Assembly (NCBI GenBank): GCA_027886865.1
Contig: JAPCJR010000008.1
Location: forward strand, 1 to 64,000
DNA from: Nitrososphaerota archaeon
GTDB taxonomy: Archaea; Thermoproteota; Nitrososphaeria; Nitrososphaerales; UBA183
Length of the DNA stretch: 64,000 nt
Reading direction: 5' to 3'
Shown: positions 24,605-32,628 of the stretch, piece after piece
Layout: each line of letters starts with the position of its first letter
Position numbering within the stretch: position 1 is the stretch's first letter
Notes under the pieces: generated by a model
The model's input: only the letters and a program-made list of their open reading frames with translations
Databases searched by the model: none
Told to the model about the DNA's origin: nothing
Translations under genes and position numbers: made by a program

Positions 24605-24946
24605 TTGAGCACGACCGCGGCGAAGACGAAGACGACCGTCGAACTGATGAGGAAGGGGGCCGTCATGATAAAGGAGCCCTGCACCGTCTGCAACGGCGTC
24701 CAGCTGAGATACAAAGGAAGGGTCTACTGCACCAACCACGACGACCTCTCGGTCGCGCTTCAGGCGAGGGAGATCCTCTTCCCCGACGTCTCGGAGGACC
24801 TGAAGAACCTGCTCTTGGTCAAGCTCAAGGAGTCCATGTCTCTGCTGGAGAACGAGAGCGACTCTGAGAAGCAGGACCGGCTCGTCTCCCTAATGACCAA
24901 GTATGTCGAACTTCTACGAAAGCTAGAGCCGGCTCAAAGAGCTTAA
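24605..24946 (+). CDS. Sjogren's syndrome/scleroderma autoantigen 1-like (UPF0148) zinc-ribbon protein
   Basis: KEPCTVCNGVQLRYKGRVYC gives the half-ribbon CxxC...C with a following His (CTNHDD), as in archaeal proteins related to eukaryotic ZNRD2/SSSCA1. The rest is helical. Length is 113 aa. The start is TTG 24605, about 30 bases after TATA box GGTTTATAA (24568-24576). The family function is not established. Confidence 0.75.
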   Translation: MSTTAAKTKTTVELMRKGAVMIKEPCTVCNGVQLRYKGRVYCTNHDDLSVALQAREILFPDVSEDLKNLLLVKLKESMSLLENESDSEKQDRLVSLMTKYVELLRKLEPAQRA

Positions 24947-24972
24947 ATCCGCAAAGCGACGCTCCGATCGGC

Positions 24973-25446
24973 GTGGTCCTGAGAATAGGCCAGAGGGTGC
25001 CGGACTTTTCGCTTCCCGACGCAGACAAGAAGGAGAGGAAGCTATCGGAGTTCACGCAAAAGGGCAAGACGGTGCTGCTCTTCTTCCCGTTCGCGTTCTC
25101 CGGCGTCTGCGACAAGGAGATGTGCGTCTTCAGGGACGGCGCGCCCAAGTTCAATGCACTCAACGCGCAGACCGTCGGCATAAGCGTCGACAGCGTCTTC
25201 GCCCTGAAGGTGTTCGCGGAGACCTACAACCTGCAGTTCCCCCTCCTGAGCGACTTCAACAAGAAGGTCTCGAGGGCGTATGGCGTCCTCCACGAGACGT
25301 GGGTCGGTTTCGGGTACAAGGGCGTCTCCAAGCGGGCGGCATTCGTCCTCGACGGAAAGGGAATCCTGAGGTACAAGTGGGCGACTGACGCCCCCTCGAA
25401 CGAGCCGCCTTACGACGAGATTCTCTCGGCTCTCAGCAAGCTTTGA
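24973..25446 (+). CDS. peroxiredoxin (AhpC/TSA family)
   Basis: Thiol peroxidase. LFFPFAFSGVCDKEMCVFRD carries the peroxidatic Cys (about residue 46) and a second Cys five residues on. The usual T before GVC is S. GISVDSVFALKVFAETY and RAAFVLDGKGILRYKW complete the thioredoxin-like fold. At 157 aa it resembles BCP/AhpE-type members. The start is GTG. It lies 26 bases after the UPF0148 gene. Confidence 0.9.
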   Translation: MVLRIGQRVPDFSLPDADKKERKLSEFTQKGKTVLLFFPFAFSGVCDKEMCVFRDGAPKFNALNAQTVGISVDSVFALKVFAETYNLQFPLLSDFNKKVSRAYGVLHETWVGFGYKGVSKRAAFVLDGKGILRYKWATDAPSNEPPYDEILSALSKL

Positions 25447-25494
25447 GCGGCTCAGGTCTCTTTTTATAGGAGTTTGCGGTCGGAGCCTCTGGAA

Positions 25495-25857
25495 ATGTCA
25501 TCCGAGGCCACGAAGATGATCAAGCCTGTGGTAGATATCACGGAGAATGCCGCCTCGGAGCTGAACCTCTACCTTGCTAAACAGGGGAAACCTATGGCAG
25601 GACTGAGGGTCTTCGTCTCGGCTGGTGGATGTTCGGGCCTGTCGTATGGTATGGTGCCGGAGGAGAAGTCGGGAGAGGACGACTACGTCATAGTCGAGCA
25701 CGGCGCGAAGTTGATTATCGACAAGTCGAGCATGCCATTCATTGCCGGCTCTGTGATTGATTTTCAGTCTGACAAGCTGATGGGCGGGGGGTTCGTGGTG
25801 AAGAATCCGAACGCCGTCTCCACGTGCGGCTGCGGCGAATCTTTCAAGACAGAGTAA
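25495..25857 (+). CDS. iron-sulfur cluster assembly/carrier protein (IscA/ErpA/HesB family)
   Basis: A-type Fe-S carrier. VDITENAASELNLYLAKQGK, LRVFVSAGGCSGLSYGM and the C-terminal STCGCGESF supply the three conserved cysteines that bind the cluster. ATG 25495 is preferred over 25474 because TATA box TTTTTATAG (25461-25469) lies about 30 bases upstream. Length is 120 aa. No scaffold gene is adjacent. Confidence 0.92.
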   Translation: MSSEATKMIKPVVDITENAASELNLYLAKQGKPMAGLRVFVSAGGCSGLSYGMVPEEKSGEDDYVIVEHGAKLIIDKSSMPFIAGSVIDFQSDKLMGGGFVVKNPNAVSTCGCGESFKTE

Positions 25858-25905
25858 GGGCCTGATACTCCAAACCTATATTGGGTCGCGGGCCGAGCGG
25901 AGGCC

Positions 25906-26088
25906 GCCGGGGTGGCGGAGTCTGGTTAACGCGCGGGCAATTCGGTCCGCTCCGAGAGGAGTGGGCGAATCCGCATCTCGAGATCATCCGACTTGACAGC
26001 CCGTGACCTAACGGTCATGTGGGTTCAAATCGCGTGGGGAAACGCGTGTGGCGAGCGACCCCCACGGGTGGAAATCCCACCCCCGGCG
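25906..26088 (+). tRNA. tRNA-Ser(TGA) with two introns, one in the T-loop
   Basis: The acceptor GCCGGGG/CCCCGGC has G73, and the variable arm TGACCTAACGGTCAT marks a type II Ser tRNA. Intron 1 (25940-25992, 53 nt, position 32/33) leaves anticodon arm CGGGC-ATTGACA-GCCCG, anticodon TGA. Its central helix is CGGG/TCCG, with bulges CA|A and AC|T. Intron 2 (26030-26074, 45 nt, position 59/60) interrupts the T-loop: helix TTCA/TGGA, bulges AA|T and AA|T, with a nearly perfect 9-bp intron stem (CGCGTGGGG with CCCCCACGGG). Splicing restores T-arm GTGGG-TTCAAAT-CCCAC. A TATA-like CCTATATT lies near 25875. Confidence 0.88.
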
Positions 26089-26089
26089 C

Positions 26090-26884
26090 TCAAACCTTGT
26101 TGTACTTGGGGTGCCAGCTTCTCGTCTTGTCGTCGAGCTCGGTGTACTCGAAGTCCTGGTAGATCAATGGGAACCGCTCCTTCATCATCCGCGCGACCTT
26201 GTCGAAGACGAACCGTATTTCGGCCTCGGCGGGCTCCGCCGTGCGCATCGTTATGACGTGGCGGATGGTCCTGTGGTTGGCGGTCCACACTATCGAGGTG
26301 GCCATCCCGTCCGGCATGATTCTTCTCAAAGCGGACGTGATTCGCTTCTTCGCGTCGAAGTTCATCTTGTCCCATCCATAGGATTTTTCGAGGTCGCGGT
26401 AGTTCTGCTCAATCTGTTCGACGACAACCTTGACCTCTTTCTTCTTGGCCTGAAGCTCAGGCGGGAGCCAGAAGCGGAGCTGCGTGGGCCTCACATATCT
26501 GAGGGACTCCTGGCTTATCGCTACCCCGACTCTGTGTCGCACGAGCTCGTGTGTGAAGACCCGGCTGACGTTGAGGAACCCGAACGTGCAGGTCGCGTGC
26601 TCGAATATCGATCCGTCCCCCTTGGACAAGGTGTTGTCGATGTAGTCGCGCGAGCTCTCCCTGATCTTGGTTACGTTCGGGTTGAGGCCCACGCCGAAGC
26701 TCTTGTAACAGATCCTTCCGGCCACCTCCGTGAGCAGCTCCCCTTCCGACTTCGAGGCCTCCTTGGTCCTTGCGAACCAGTCGGTCGCGGTGTCTCCGCC
26801 GATTGATGCGAGCATACCCCTCAGCTGGTCGAGGTTGACCCGGCTTTCCGCTATCAGATACACCTGAGGTTCGACGAACTCCAT
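26090..26884 (-). CDS. thyX: FAD-dependent thymidylate synthase ThyX
   Basis: Makes dTMP from dUMP using methylene-tetrahydrofolate (or an archaeal analogue) and FAD. The signature RHRVGVAISQESLRY (about residues 113-127) is the RHR-x7-S-RY motif. SIFEHATCTFGF and the C-terminal VWTANHRTIRHVITMRT are conserved. At 264 aa it is complete. Its stop codon begins 1 base after the convergent tRNA-Ser. With Tmk it forms the dTTP supply route in this window. Confidence 0.95.
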   Translation of the reverse strand: MEFVEPQVYLIAESRVNLDQLRGMLASIGGDTATDWFARTKEASKSEGELLTEVAGRICYKSFGVGLNPNVTKIRESSRDYIDNTLSKGDGSIFEHATCTFGFLNVSRVFTHELVRHRVGVAISQESLRYVRPTQLRFWLPPELQAKKKEVKVVVEQIEQNYRDLEKSYGWDKMNFDAKKRITSALRRIMPDGMATSIVWTANHRTIRHVITMRTAEPAEAEIRFVFDKVARMMKERFPLIYQDFEYTELDDKTRSWHPKYNKV

Positions 26885-27077
26885 TTTCGTTGTCTTGTTC
26901 CTTGCCCGCTCCGAGATTTGATGTCGCTATTTAATTTGCGGGGTCGGGGCGGACATTGGACTGTGTGAAAACGCAGTTTCACATTGTTTTCTTGGTTTTC
27001 CGTCGGTGAGGCGCTTTTCGCCAAAGGGCGGGTTGCTCTAAATTAAATATGGGGTCGGGGCTCGCAAACTGGAAAGA

Positions 27078-28418
27078 ATGGCTGTCTTCGGCACTGCGGG
27101 TGTCAGAGGAGTCTTCAACTCGACCCAGACGCTCGAGCAGGTTCACCAAGTCACGGAGGCGGCGGCCTTCGTGTTCGGAAGGGGAAAATACGGCGTCGGG
27201 TGGGACAGCAGGAAGAGCTCGGCGGTCCTTGCGAGGGTGGTTGCCTCCTCGGTCGCAGGATGTGGGAGCGACGCAATCGAGTTCGGGATGGTTCCCACGC
27301 CGCTGGTCGCCTTTGGGGCACGCGAGCACAATTGTCATCTCGGGTTCGCGGTGACGGCCTCCCACAACCCTCCGGAGTTCTCCGGCGTGAAGATATTCAA
27401 CGGGAAGGGGATGGAGTTGTCCAGGGACGAGGAAGTGCGAATCGAGCGAGGGATGGTTGTAGAATCTAACAAGAGCTCGGCGAGGGCGGGCTCTATTGGG
27501 TCGCAAGAGGTTATTCCGTCCTACATGAAGGCCATCATCTCGAGGTTCTCGAAGGCCGAGAGCCCGCTGAGGCTCGTGGTCGATTGCGCCACCGGCCCGG
27601 CGTCTTTAGTGACGCCTCAGGTTCTGACGGCCCTTGGCAACAGGGTGACCCCCCTCAACGCGCACGTGTCTTGGCGGTTCTCGGCTAGGCATCCTGAGCC
27701 CACCGCCGCGACGCTCGGAGAGACCGCCGCCTTCGTGGGAGGGGCCGGAGTGGACCTAGGCCTGGCTCATGACGGTGATGGAGACAGGCTGGTCATGATC
27801 AACTCGTCCGGTCGGGTTCTTCCGGACTACATGATTTCTGTCCTTGCGCTCGAGGCCATAGGGAAGAGCGCCGGCTCGGTAATAATCTCGGAGAACAGCT
27901 CGTTCGCCGTGGAGGAGGCGGCCTCGCGGATGGGCCTGCGCGTCGTGCGCGGCAGGATTGGGAAGACGTTCGCGGAAATCGAGCGCGAGGACGCGGTGCT
28001 GGCGACCGAGCCGACGAAGGTCGTGGACCCCAGTTGGGGCATGTGGGAAGATGGGATATACTGCGCCGCGTTGATTGTCGACGTCCTCGCGCGGAGGCCC
28101 GACTTGCGGAAGATGATTGACGGCGAGCTGGAGTGGCTATACAAGCAGGTCAACCTTCCAGTCTTGGTGGACTTGGGCAGGCTCGGGGAGCAGGTGGACG
28201 AGTACTTCGCGAAATACAGGATTGTGGAGAGGAGGTCGGTCGACGGTCTGCGCGTCGTCTTCAAGGACAAGTCGTGGGTGATGTTCAGGCCGTCGGGCAC
28301 GGAGCCGAAGATGAGGATTTACTGCGAAGCAAGAGACGAGCTGAGGCTTGCGGAGCTGGTCGAGACGGCGCGGACCCTGGTGGAGCGCCTGGCCAGGCCC
28401 ACGATCAGCATGCGCTGA
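27078..28418 (+). CDS. phosphohexomutase (phosphoglucosamine/phosphomannomutase family)
   Basis: Four-domain alpha-D-phosphohexomutase. FGTAGVRGVFN binds the phosphosugar, VTASHNPPEFSGVK holds the phosphoserine, LAHDGDGDRLVM the Mg2+ and VLATEPTKVVDPSWGMWEDG the sugar-specificity loop. FRPSGTEPKMRIYCEA is the C-terminal phosphate site. At 446 aa it is full length. The archaeal assignments for this type are GlmM or PMM/PGM; the loop alone does not decide. It is followed 6 bases later by the PolD small subunit. Confidence 0.9.
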   Translation: MAVFGTAGVRGVFNSTQTLEQVHQVTEAAAFVFGRGKYGVGWDSRKSSAVLARVVASSVAGCGSDAIEFGMVPTPLVAFGAREHNCHLGFAVTASHNPPEFSGVKIFNGKGMELSRDEEVRIERGMVVESNKSSARAGSIGSQEVIPSYMKAIISRFSKAESPLRLVVDCATGPASLVTPQVLTALGNRVTPLNAHVSWRFSARHPEPTAATLGETAAFVGGAGVDLGLAHDGDGDRLVMINSSGRVLPDYMISVLALEAIGKSAGSVIISENSSFAVEEAASRMGLRVVRGRIGKTFAEIEREDAVLATEPTKVVDPSWGMWEDGIYCAALIVDVLARRPDLRKMIDGELEWLYKQVNLPVLVDLGRLGEQVDEYFAKYRIVERRSVDGLRVVFKDKSWVMFRPSGTEPKMRIYCEARDELRLAELVETARTLVERLARPTISMR

Positions 28419-28424
28419 TGCGGC

Positions 28425-29915
28425 ATGGCCACCGGAGAGATGGCGCTAGCCGTTTCCAGAGCGCTTTCGCAGGGGTATCAGATAGATCCGGACGCCTTCT
28501 CCCTCCTTTCCGAGCTTTCGGCGAAGGGCGTCGTGGAGCCGATTCTGAGGTCGGTGATTGAGAAGAAGGAGTCGCTGAAGACGGAGAAGGTGATACTCAA
28601 GTCGGACCTCGACGAGTTCGTTCCGAGGGATGAGCTCCACGGTCGGATTGCGGTAGACTCGCACGACTTGCAGGCAGAGGTCGTGGTAATGAGCAACCCC
28701 ACGGACAGCATCCGGCCCGTCGAGGCGGAAGACGGGTTCAAGAGGCTCTTCCAGGACAGATACTCGCACCTGCTGGACATAGCACGACAGAGGCCCGACT
28801 CGAAGAACGTCACATCCATAGAATCAGGAAGGGAAATGCGCGAGAAGGAGTACAAGATCGCGGGCCTCGTCTCTTCCAGAAACAGCAGGAAGGGCGGAGG
28901 CGTGGAGCTGGTATTGGACGACCCGACGGGGAGCGCCAAGCTCTATTGCGGAGACGAGGTCGCCGACTCCGCGCTAGCACTGCCCTTCGACAGCCTGGTC
29001 GTGGCGGACGTGGTGCTCGGGAAGACCGGGCAGCTATATGCCAAGAACCTGGTGCTCCCAGACATCCCAACGAGGAAGAGCATAGGGTCGTCGCGCACGG
29101 TGTACGCGGTCATGTTGTCTGACCTGCACATAGGCAGCAAGCTCTTCCTTGCGGATGACTTCAGCCGGTTCCTGGCTTGGCTCAACGGGAAGCTGGGAGA
29201 CCTCGACATCGTCGAGCGGATACGTTACGTAATCATCGCGGGTGACGTCGTAGACGGCATCGGGGTGTACCCGGGCCAAGAGTTCCAGCTCTCGGAGAAG
29301 AACTTGAAGCGCCAGTATATCGTGGCGAGGGCGTTCTTGGAGCAGGTCCCGAAGCACATGAAGCTGCTGATTGTGCCTGGAAACCACGACCCGGTAAGGC
29401 AGGCCCTTCCTCAACCAGCGGTGCCGGCGGACGTCGCAGGCCCCCTCTACGACCTGGAAAACGCAATCCACTTGGGAGGCCCTGCCAACATAAAGTTGGA
29501 TGGGGTCAACTTCTTGATTTACCACGGCAGGAGCTTGGACGACGTCATAGCGACCATCCCGGACTTGACATACGACAGGCCTGTCGAAGCAATGGAGGTG
29601 CTACTCAAGGCGAGGCACTTGGCGCCTACCTATGGTAAGCGCACGGCACTATCTCCGGAGGTCCGGGACATGATGGTCATAGACCCCGTGCCGGACGTCT
29701 TCCACGCCGGTCACGTGCACACCCTTGACGTGGGCAGCTACAGAGGGACGCTCATCGTCAACTCGGGGACTTTCCAGGCCCAGACCCCGTTCCAGACGAA
29801 CATGGGTCTTGACCCGATCTGCTCGATTGTGCCCATCCTGAATCTGTCGACGCTGGAGGTCATCAAGAGGAATTTCACAAAGCTCAGCTTCGGAGACCTA
29901 CAGCAGGCCCAGTAG
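28425..29915 (+). CDS. polB: DNA polymerase D small subunit DP1 (exonuclease)
   Basis: Proofreading 3'-5' exonuclease subunit of the archaeal replicative polymerase D. After an OB-type domain (about 155-225), the calcineurin-like phosphoesterase motifs follow in order: SDLHIGS, IIAGDVVDGIGVYPGQ, IVPGNHDPVR, YHGRSLDDV and VFHAGHVHTL, all metal ligands present. The 496-aa length is usual. Its last 18 bases overlap the convergent orc1/cdc6 gene. Confidence 0.95.
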   Translation: MATGEMALAVSRALSQGYQIDPDAFSLLSELSAKGVVEPILRSVIEKKESLKTEKVILKSDLDEFVPRDELHGRIAVDSHDLQAEVVVMSNPTDSIRPVEAEDGFKRLFQDRYSHLLDIARQRPDSKNVTSIESGREMREKEYKIAGLVSSRNSRKGGGVELVLDDPTGSAKLYCGDEVADSALALPFDSLVVADVVLGKTGQLYAKNLVLPDIPTRKSIGSSRTVYAVMLSDLHIGSKLFLADDFSRFLAWLNGKLGDLDIVERIRYVIIAGDVVDGIGVYPGQEFQLSEKNLKRQYIVARAFLEQVPKHMKLLIVPGNHDPVRQALPQPAVPADVAGPLYDLENAIHLGGPANIKLDGVNFLIYHGRSLDDVIATIPDLTYDRPVEAMEVLLKARHLAPTYGKRTALSPEVRDMMVIDPVPDVFHAGHVHTLDVGSYRGTLIVNSGTFQAQTPFQTNMGLDPICSIVPILNLSTLEVIKRNFTKLSFGDLQQAQ

Positions 29916-31091
29916 CTGAGATTCCTCAGCCATGACTTTGCTCAGCGTGCTCGTGGGAATCAGCAATCGAATCCTCTTTGTCCTGCCTCTCCTGCCCTTG
30001 CTGACGACCGCGGCCTCCAGAAGGCCCAGAAGGTCGAGCTCCGCAAGTATCCCGCTCACCCTCCTCTGGGTCAAGGCTTCGATTCCTAGCCTTCGTGCGA
30101 TGCTGTCGTAGGCCATGTAAAGGTCACCGGTGTTGGTGCCGTCCGGGAACCTCGAGGCCGTCAGGAGGACGAGCTTGTTCTGAATCGGAAGGGAACGGAG
30201 CGCGTCCTCGATCCTGTTGCTCTCTACTCTCTCAGAGGCCCTTCGGATGCAGTCTTCCGTGACCTCGCGCATCCCTCCTCTTTCGGCGATTTCTCCTGCG
30301 ACGCGGAGAAGATCCACGGCGCGCCTAGCATCGCCGTGCTCCGAGCCCGCTAATGCTGCACACAGGTTGAGAACCGCGTCCGGAACCACGCTGGGCCTGA
30401 ACGCGATTTTTGCCCTCGCAGCCAGGATGGCGTAAAGCTCCTCCGTGGTGTATGGCGGGAACACAAGCTCCTCTTCTCCGAGGCTGCTCAGGACCCGTGG
30501 ATCCAGTTCGTCCTTAAACTTGAGGTCGTTCGAGATTCCCACAATGGTGAAGAATCCAGGTCCCACATTCTCGCCCGCACGAGTGAACTGGTAGAGGATG
30601 TCGTCACCGTAAGCGTTCACGAGATAGTCGATTTCGTCCAGAACTAGGATGAAGTGCACCTCGCTGTCTTTTATCGCATGGAATATTCTGTCCAACACGG
30701 TGCCGATTGACAGGCCCGTCCCCGGGATTCTTTCGGCTTCGCGCAGTGGTAGTGACTCGGCAATCTTCGCCAGTGTCCGGTACTCGGTGCTCGCTATCCT
30801 GCTGTTGACGTAGCATGTGGCTATCTTCCTCGAGACGTCTTGGGCGTGGAGCTTGTCTACGACAAGCCTGGCCACCGCAGTCTTGCCGGTCCCGGTCTTC
30901 CCGTATAGCAGCAGGTTCGACGGTTTGGATCCGTGCAAAGCTGGAGCTAGGATTTGTGCGACCTGTCTGATTTGACTCTCCCTGAAGGGTAGCTTGTCAG
31001 GCACGTACTCTGGTGATAGAGCGTCCCGATTCTGGAAGAGGGCCCGTCCCTCCTTCGCTCTGCGAAAAATCTCGTCTACAGAGTCGGGCAT
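29898..31091 (-). CDS. cdc6: replication initiator Orc1/Cdc6
   Basis: AAA+ origin-binding initiator that loads MCM. Walker A GKTGTGKT is at residues 64-71, Walker B LVLDEIDYL at about 146-154. Sensor-type SNDLKFKDELDPRVLSSLGE and a C-terminal winged helix (LTQRRVSGILAELDLLGLLE) complete it. At 397 aa it is standard. The gene starts immediately next to the ORB-containing region at 31092, the usual arrangement of an archaeal origin. Confidence 0.95.
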   Translation of the reverse strand: MPDSVDEIFRRAKEGRALFQNRDALSPEYVPDKLPFRESQIRQVAQILAPALHGSKPSNLLLYGKTGTGKTAVARLVVDKLHAQDVSRKIATCYVNSRIASTEYRTLAKIAESLPLREAERIPGTGLSIGTVLDRIFHAIKDSEVHFILVLDEIDYLVNAYGDDILYQFTRAGENVGPGFFTIVGISNDLKFKDELDPRVLSSLGEEELVFPPYTTEELYAILAARAKIAFRPSVVPDAVLNLCAALAGSEHGDARRAVDLLRVAGEIAERGGMREVTEDCIRRASERVESNRIEDALRSLPIQNKLVLLTASRFPDGTNTGDLYMAYDSIARRLGIEALTQRRVSGILAELDLLGLLEAAVVSKGRRGRTKRIRLLIPTSTLSKVMAEESQLLGLL

Positions 31092-31143
31092 GGGTGTTCA
31101 TCAGTGGAAATACTGGTCTAATTAAGGAGGAGTGTCCCCCTGC

Positions 31144-31156
31144 GTTTCCACTGGAG
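31144..31156 (-). other. ORB-like initiator-binding repeat
   Basis: GTTTCCACTGGAG, the reverse complement of CTCCAGTGGAAAC. The match to the copy at 31309 extends into the adjacent TTTTTG. Confidence 0.7.
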
Positions 31157-31308
31157 TTTTTGTAAGAAGATGGGGAACTTGAACTATACTAAAGTAAGAA
31201 GATGCTCGCTCTTGGCTCGATCTATCTCTTATTCACTCTAATCGACTAGCAATCATAACAATCACTCTACATTTCATCTCCAACTCCCAGTCCCACACGG
31301 TGACAAAA

Positions 31309-31321
31309 CTCCAGTGGAAAC
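31309..31321 (+). other. ORB-like initiator-binding repeat
   Basis: CTCCAGTGGAAAC, preceded by CAAAA. It is inverted relative to the copy at 31144 and 153 bases away, with the AT-rich stretch between them. Confidence 0.7.
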
Positions 31322-31450
31322 ATACGGGTCCCTCTAGAGATGTGAATAGCCTGTGAACTCCTTCTCCCACTAAACAACCTTCACTCTAATCGACCCAATA
31401 CGGCCACGTACGGCCACGTTCACAGAAACAAGGCCTGATTGCACCCCTGT

Positions 31451-31463
31451 GTTTCCACTGCAG
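31451..31463 (-). other. ORB-like initiator-binding repeat
   Basis: GTTTCCACTGCAG, one mismatch to the reverse complement of the ORB core. Confidence 0.6.
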
Positions 31464-31611
31464 CCACTATTCGAGCTAACCTGTATGGGCCACTGTGAAC
31501 CCATGTGAAGACGCGTTTCCACCTCAACAAGCGGTCAAGGTTTGTTCGCGCCAGGTTCACAACTTCACACCACCCTTGGTTTTATGGGGCCCCTCAGACC
31601 ATCTTTTACGC

Positions 31612-32013
31612 TTGCGAAAGAAGGTCAAGGTGGAGATTACTGACGAGGACGGGACAACCTATTCTCTCGCGCTGCACGGCAAGTTCTCCCAAGACAAAGT
31701 GATGCGCATGATGGAGCTGATCGACCTCTTCGGCCCGGGCGGCCGCAACACGGCTCAACTGCTCCCCCCGGACGAGTCCACGGCATATGGGAAGATACTG
31801 AAGCTGATCCAATCCTCATACTCGGTTAAGGAGTTCTCTTCCGCAGACATAGCCCGTGACTACGAAGAGAGCCACGGCTCCTCTATCCCCTTGAGCACTG
31901 TATCGACTTACCTTTCCAGGCAGGCTGACAGGGGAATCCTCAGTCGTCAGAAGTTCGGGAATTCGTGGGTGTACCGCCTTGTACACGTCTCCAGCGGTCA
32001 GCTGGCCACGTAA
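31612..32013 (+). CDS. origin-adjacent winged-helix protein, 133 aa
   Basis: The N-terminal part (KVKVEITDEDGTTYSLALHG) is beta-rich. The C-terminal part (SVKEFSSADIARDYEESHGS, LSTVSTYLSRQADRGILSRQ) is a winged-helix DNA-binding domain. TTG 31612 is chosen because TATA-like GGTTTTATGG (31577-31586) lies about 30 bases upstream and the sequence before it belongs to the origin region. Placement directly beside the origin on the side opposite cdc6 suggests a role in replication or its control. Its end overlaps the convergent gene by 16 bases. Confidence 0.75.
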   Translation: MRKKVKVEITDEDGTTYSLALHGKFSQDKVMRMMELIDLFGPGGRNTAQLLPPDESTAYGKILKLIQSSYSVKEFSSADIARDYEESHGSSIPLSTVSTYLSRQADRGILSRQKFGNSWVYRLVHVSSGQLAT

Positions 32014-32555
32014 GACCTGCCGCTGTCAGTGATTTCGTACACATAGGGTTTGTTCCTATCGTTCCTGACCACGAGACCACGGTCGAAGAGGGTCTTCATC
32101 AGCCGGGCCGTATGCTCCCTAGATCTCCCGACCTCCTCCTTGATTTGCGCTGAGGTTCTTGGCCCCTGCGCCAGGAGACGAAGAACCTTCGTCTCCGTCT
32201 CGGTGCCTTCCGCGTGTTGAACTGTTGGAGTGACTACCCTGATTACCTCACCAGGAGTGGCCGCCTTGGTCTGTACAGCGCCTGCTTGAGTCGGGGCTGT
32301 TCTGGCGACAGGTGCCGCAGGTTGCGAGAGACCCATTCTTGATGAGAGAACCTCGGTCTTCGCCATCAAGTCGATGATTCGAGTGTCTACAACAGAGAAG
32401 CGCGAGTTAACCGAGTCCCATACGTCCTTGGCCAGTCTCGTGGACTTGTCCGCCTCCTCAACCATCTTCGTATACCGAGCGAGCAGCGTAGCCAGAATGA
32501 CGACAGACGCTACGATTACGGCTGCAGCCGCGCCAACAACATAGTCGTCCAACAA
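31998..32555 (-). CDS. membrane-anchored winged-helix regulator, 185 aa
   Basis: One N-terminal span (VVGAAAAVIVASVVILATLL) is followed by a helical region with coiled-coil tendency (about 30-75), an Ala/Thr/Pro-rich linker and a C-terminal winged helix (VLRLLAQGPRTSAQIKEEVG, SREHTARLMKTLFDRGLVVR). The topology puts a DNA-binding domain at the membrane. This could report envelope state or tether DNA, here next to the origin. The promoter region carries TGACATCA repeats. Confidence 0.75.
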   Translation of the reverse strand: MLDDYVVGAAAAVIVASVVILATLLARYTKMVEEADKSTRLAKDVWDSVNSRFSVVDTRIIDLMAKTEVLSSRMGLSQPAAPVARTAPTQAGAVQTKAATPGEVIRVVTPTVQHAEGTETETKVLRLLAQGPRTSAQIKEEVGRSREHTARLMKTLFDRGLVVRNDRNKPYVYEITDSGRSYVAS

Positions 32556-32574
32556 GATAGGTCACACCCCTGTG

Positions 32575-32628
32575 TGATGTTACATGATATAAGCTTGAAT
32601 GACATCATACAATGACATCATGACATCA
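32575..32628 (-). promoter_or_regulatory. TGACATCA repeat cluster and TATA box upstream of the membrane wHTH gene
   Basis: TGACATCA occurs at 32600-32607, 32613-32620 and 32621-32628, and a related TGATGTTACA lies at 32575-32584. On the minus strand a TATA box CTTATATCATG (32583-32593) lies about 30 bases before the start at 32555, with the repeats just upstream. This looks like an operator. The last copies overlap the end of the upstream gene. Confidence 0.5.

Larger units (their letters stand above)
31092..31611. other. probable replication origin (oriC) next to orc1/cdc6
   Basis: This 520-base stretch has no convincing gene. It contains several copies of an origin-recognition-box-like motif CTCCAGTGGAAAC in both orientations (31144-31156, 31309-31321, 31451-31463, partial 31101-31113 and 31515-31525), AT-rich sequence between 31160 and 31300, a direct repeat TTCACTCTAATCGAC (near 31233 and 31380) and a tandem CGGCCACGTA. 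ORBs in inverted orientation around an AT-rich unwinding element beside orc1/cdc6 are the known layout of archaeal origins. Confidence 0.75.

Noticed and set aside
31495..31611. N-terminal extension of the origin-adjacent winged-helix gene from an upstream in-frame ATG
   Set aside because: The extension runs through an ORB copy and has no protein-like pattern. A TATA-like box before TTG 31612 supports the shorter gene.
32600..32628. CRISPR-like array from the TGACATCA repeats
   Set aside because: The repeat unit is only 8 bases with irregular spacing of 8-13 bases, no spacer structure and no cas genes. An operator is more likely. No CRISPR array is visible anywhere in the window.
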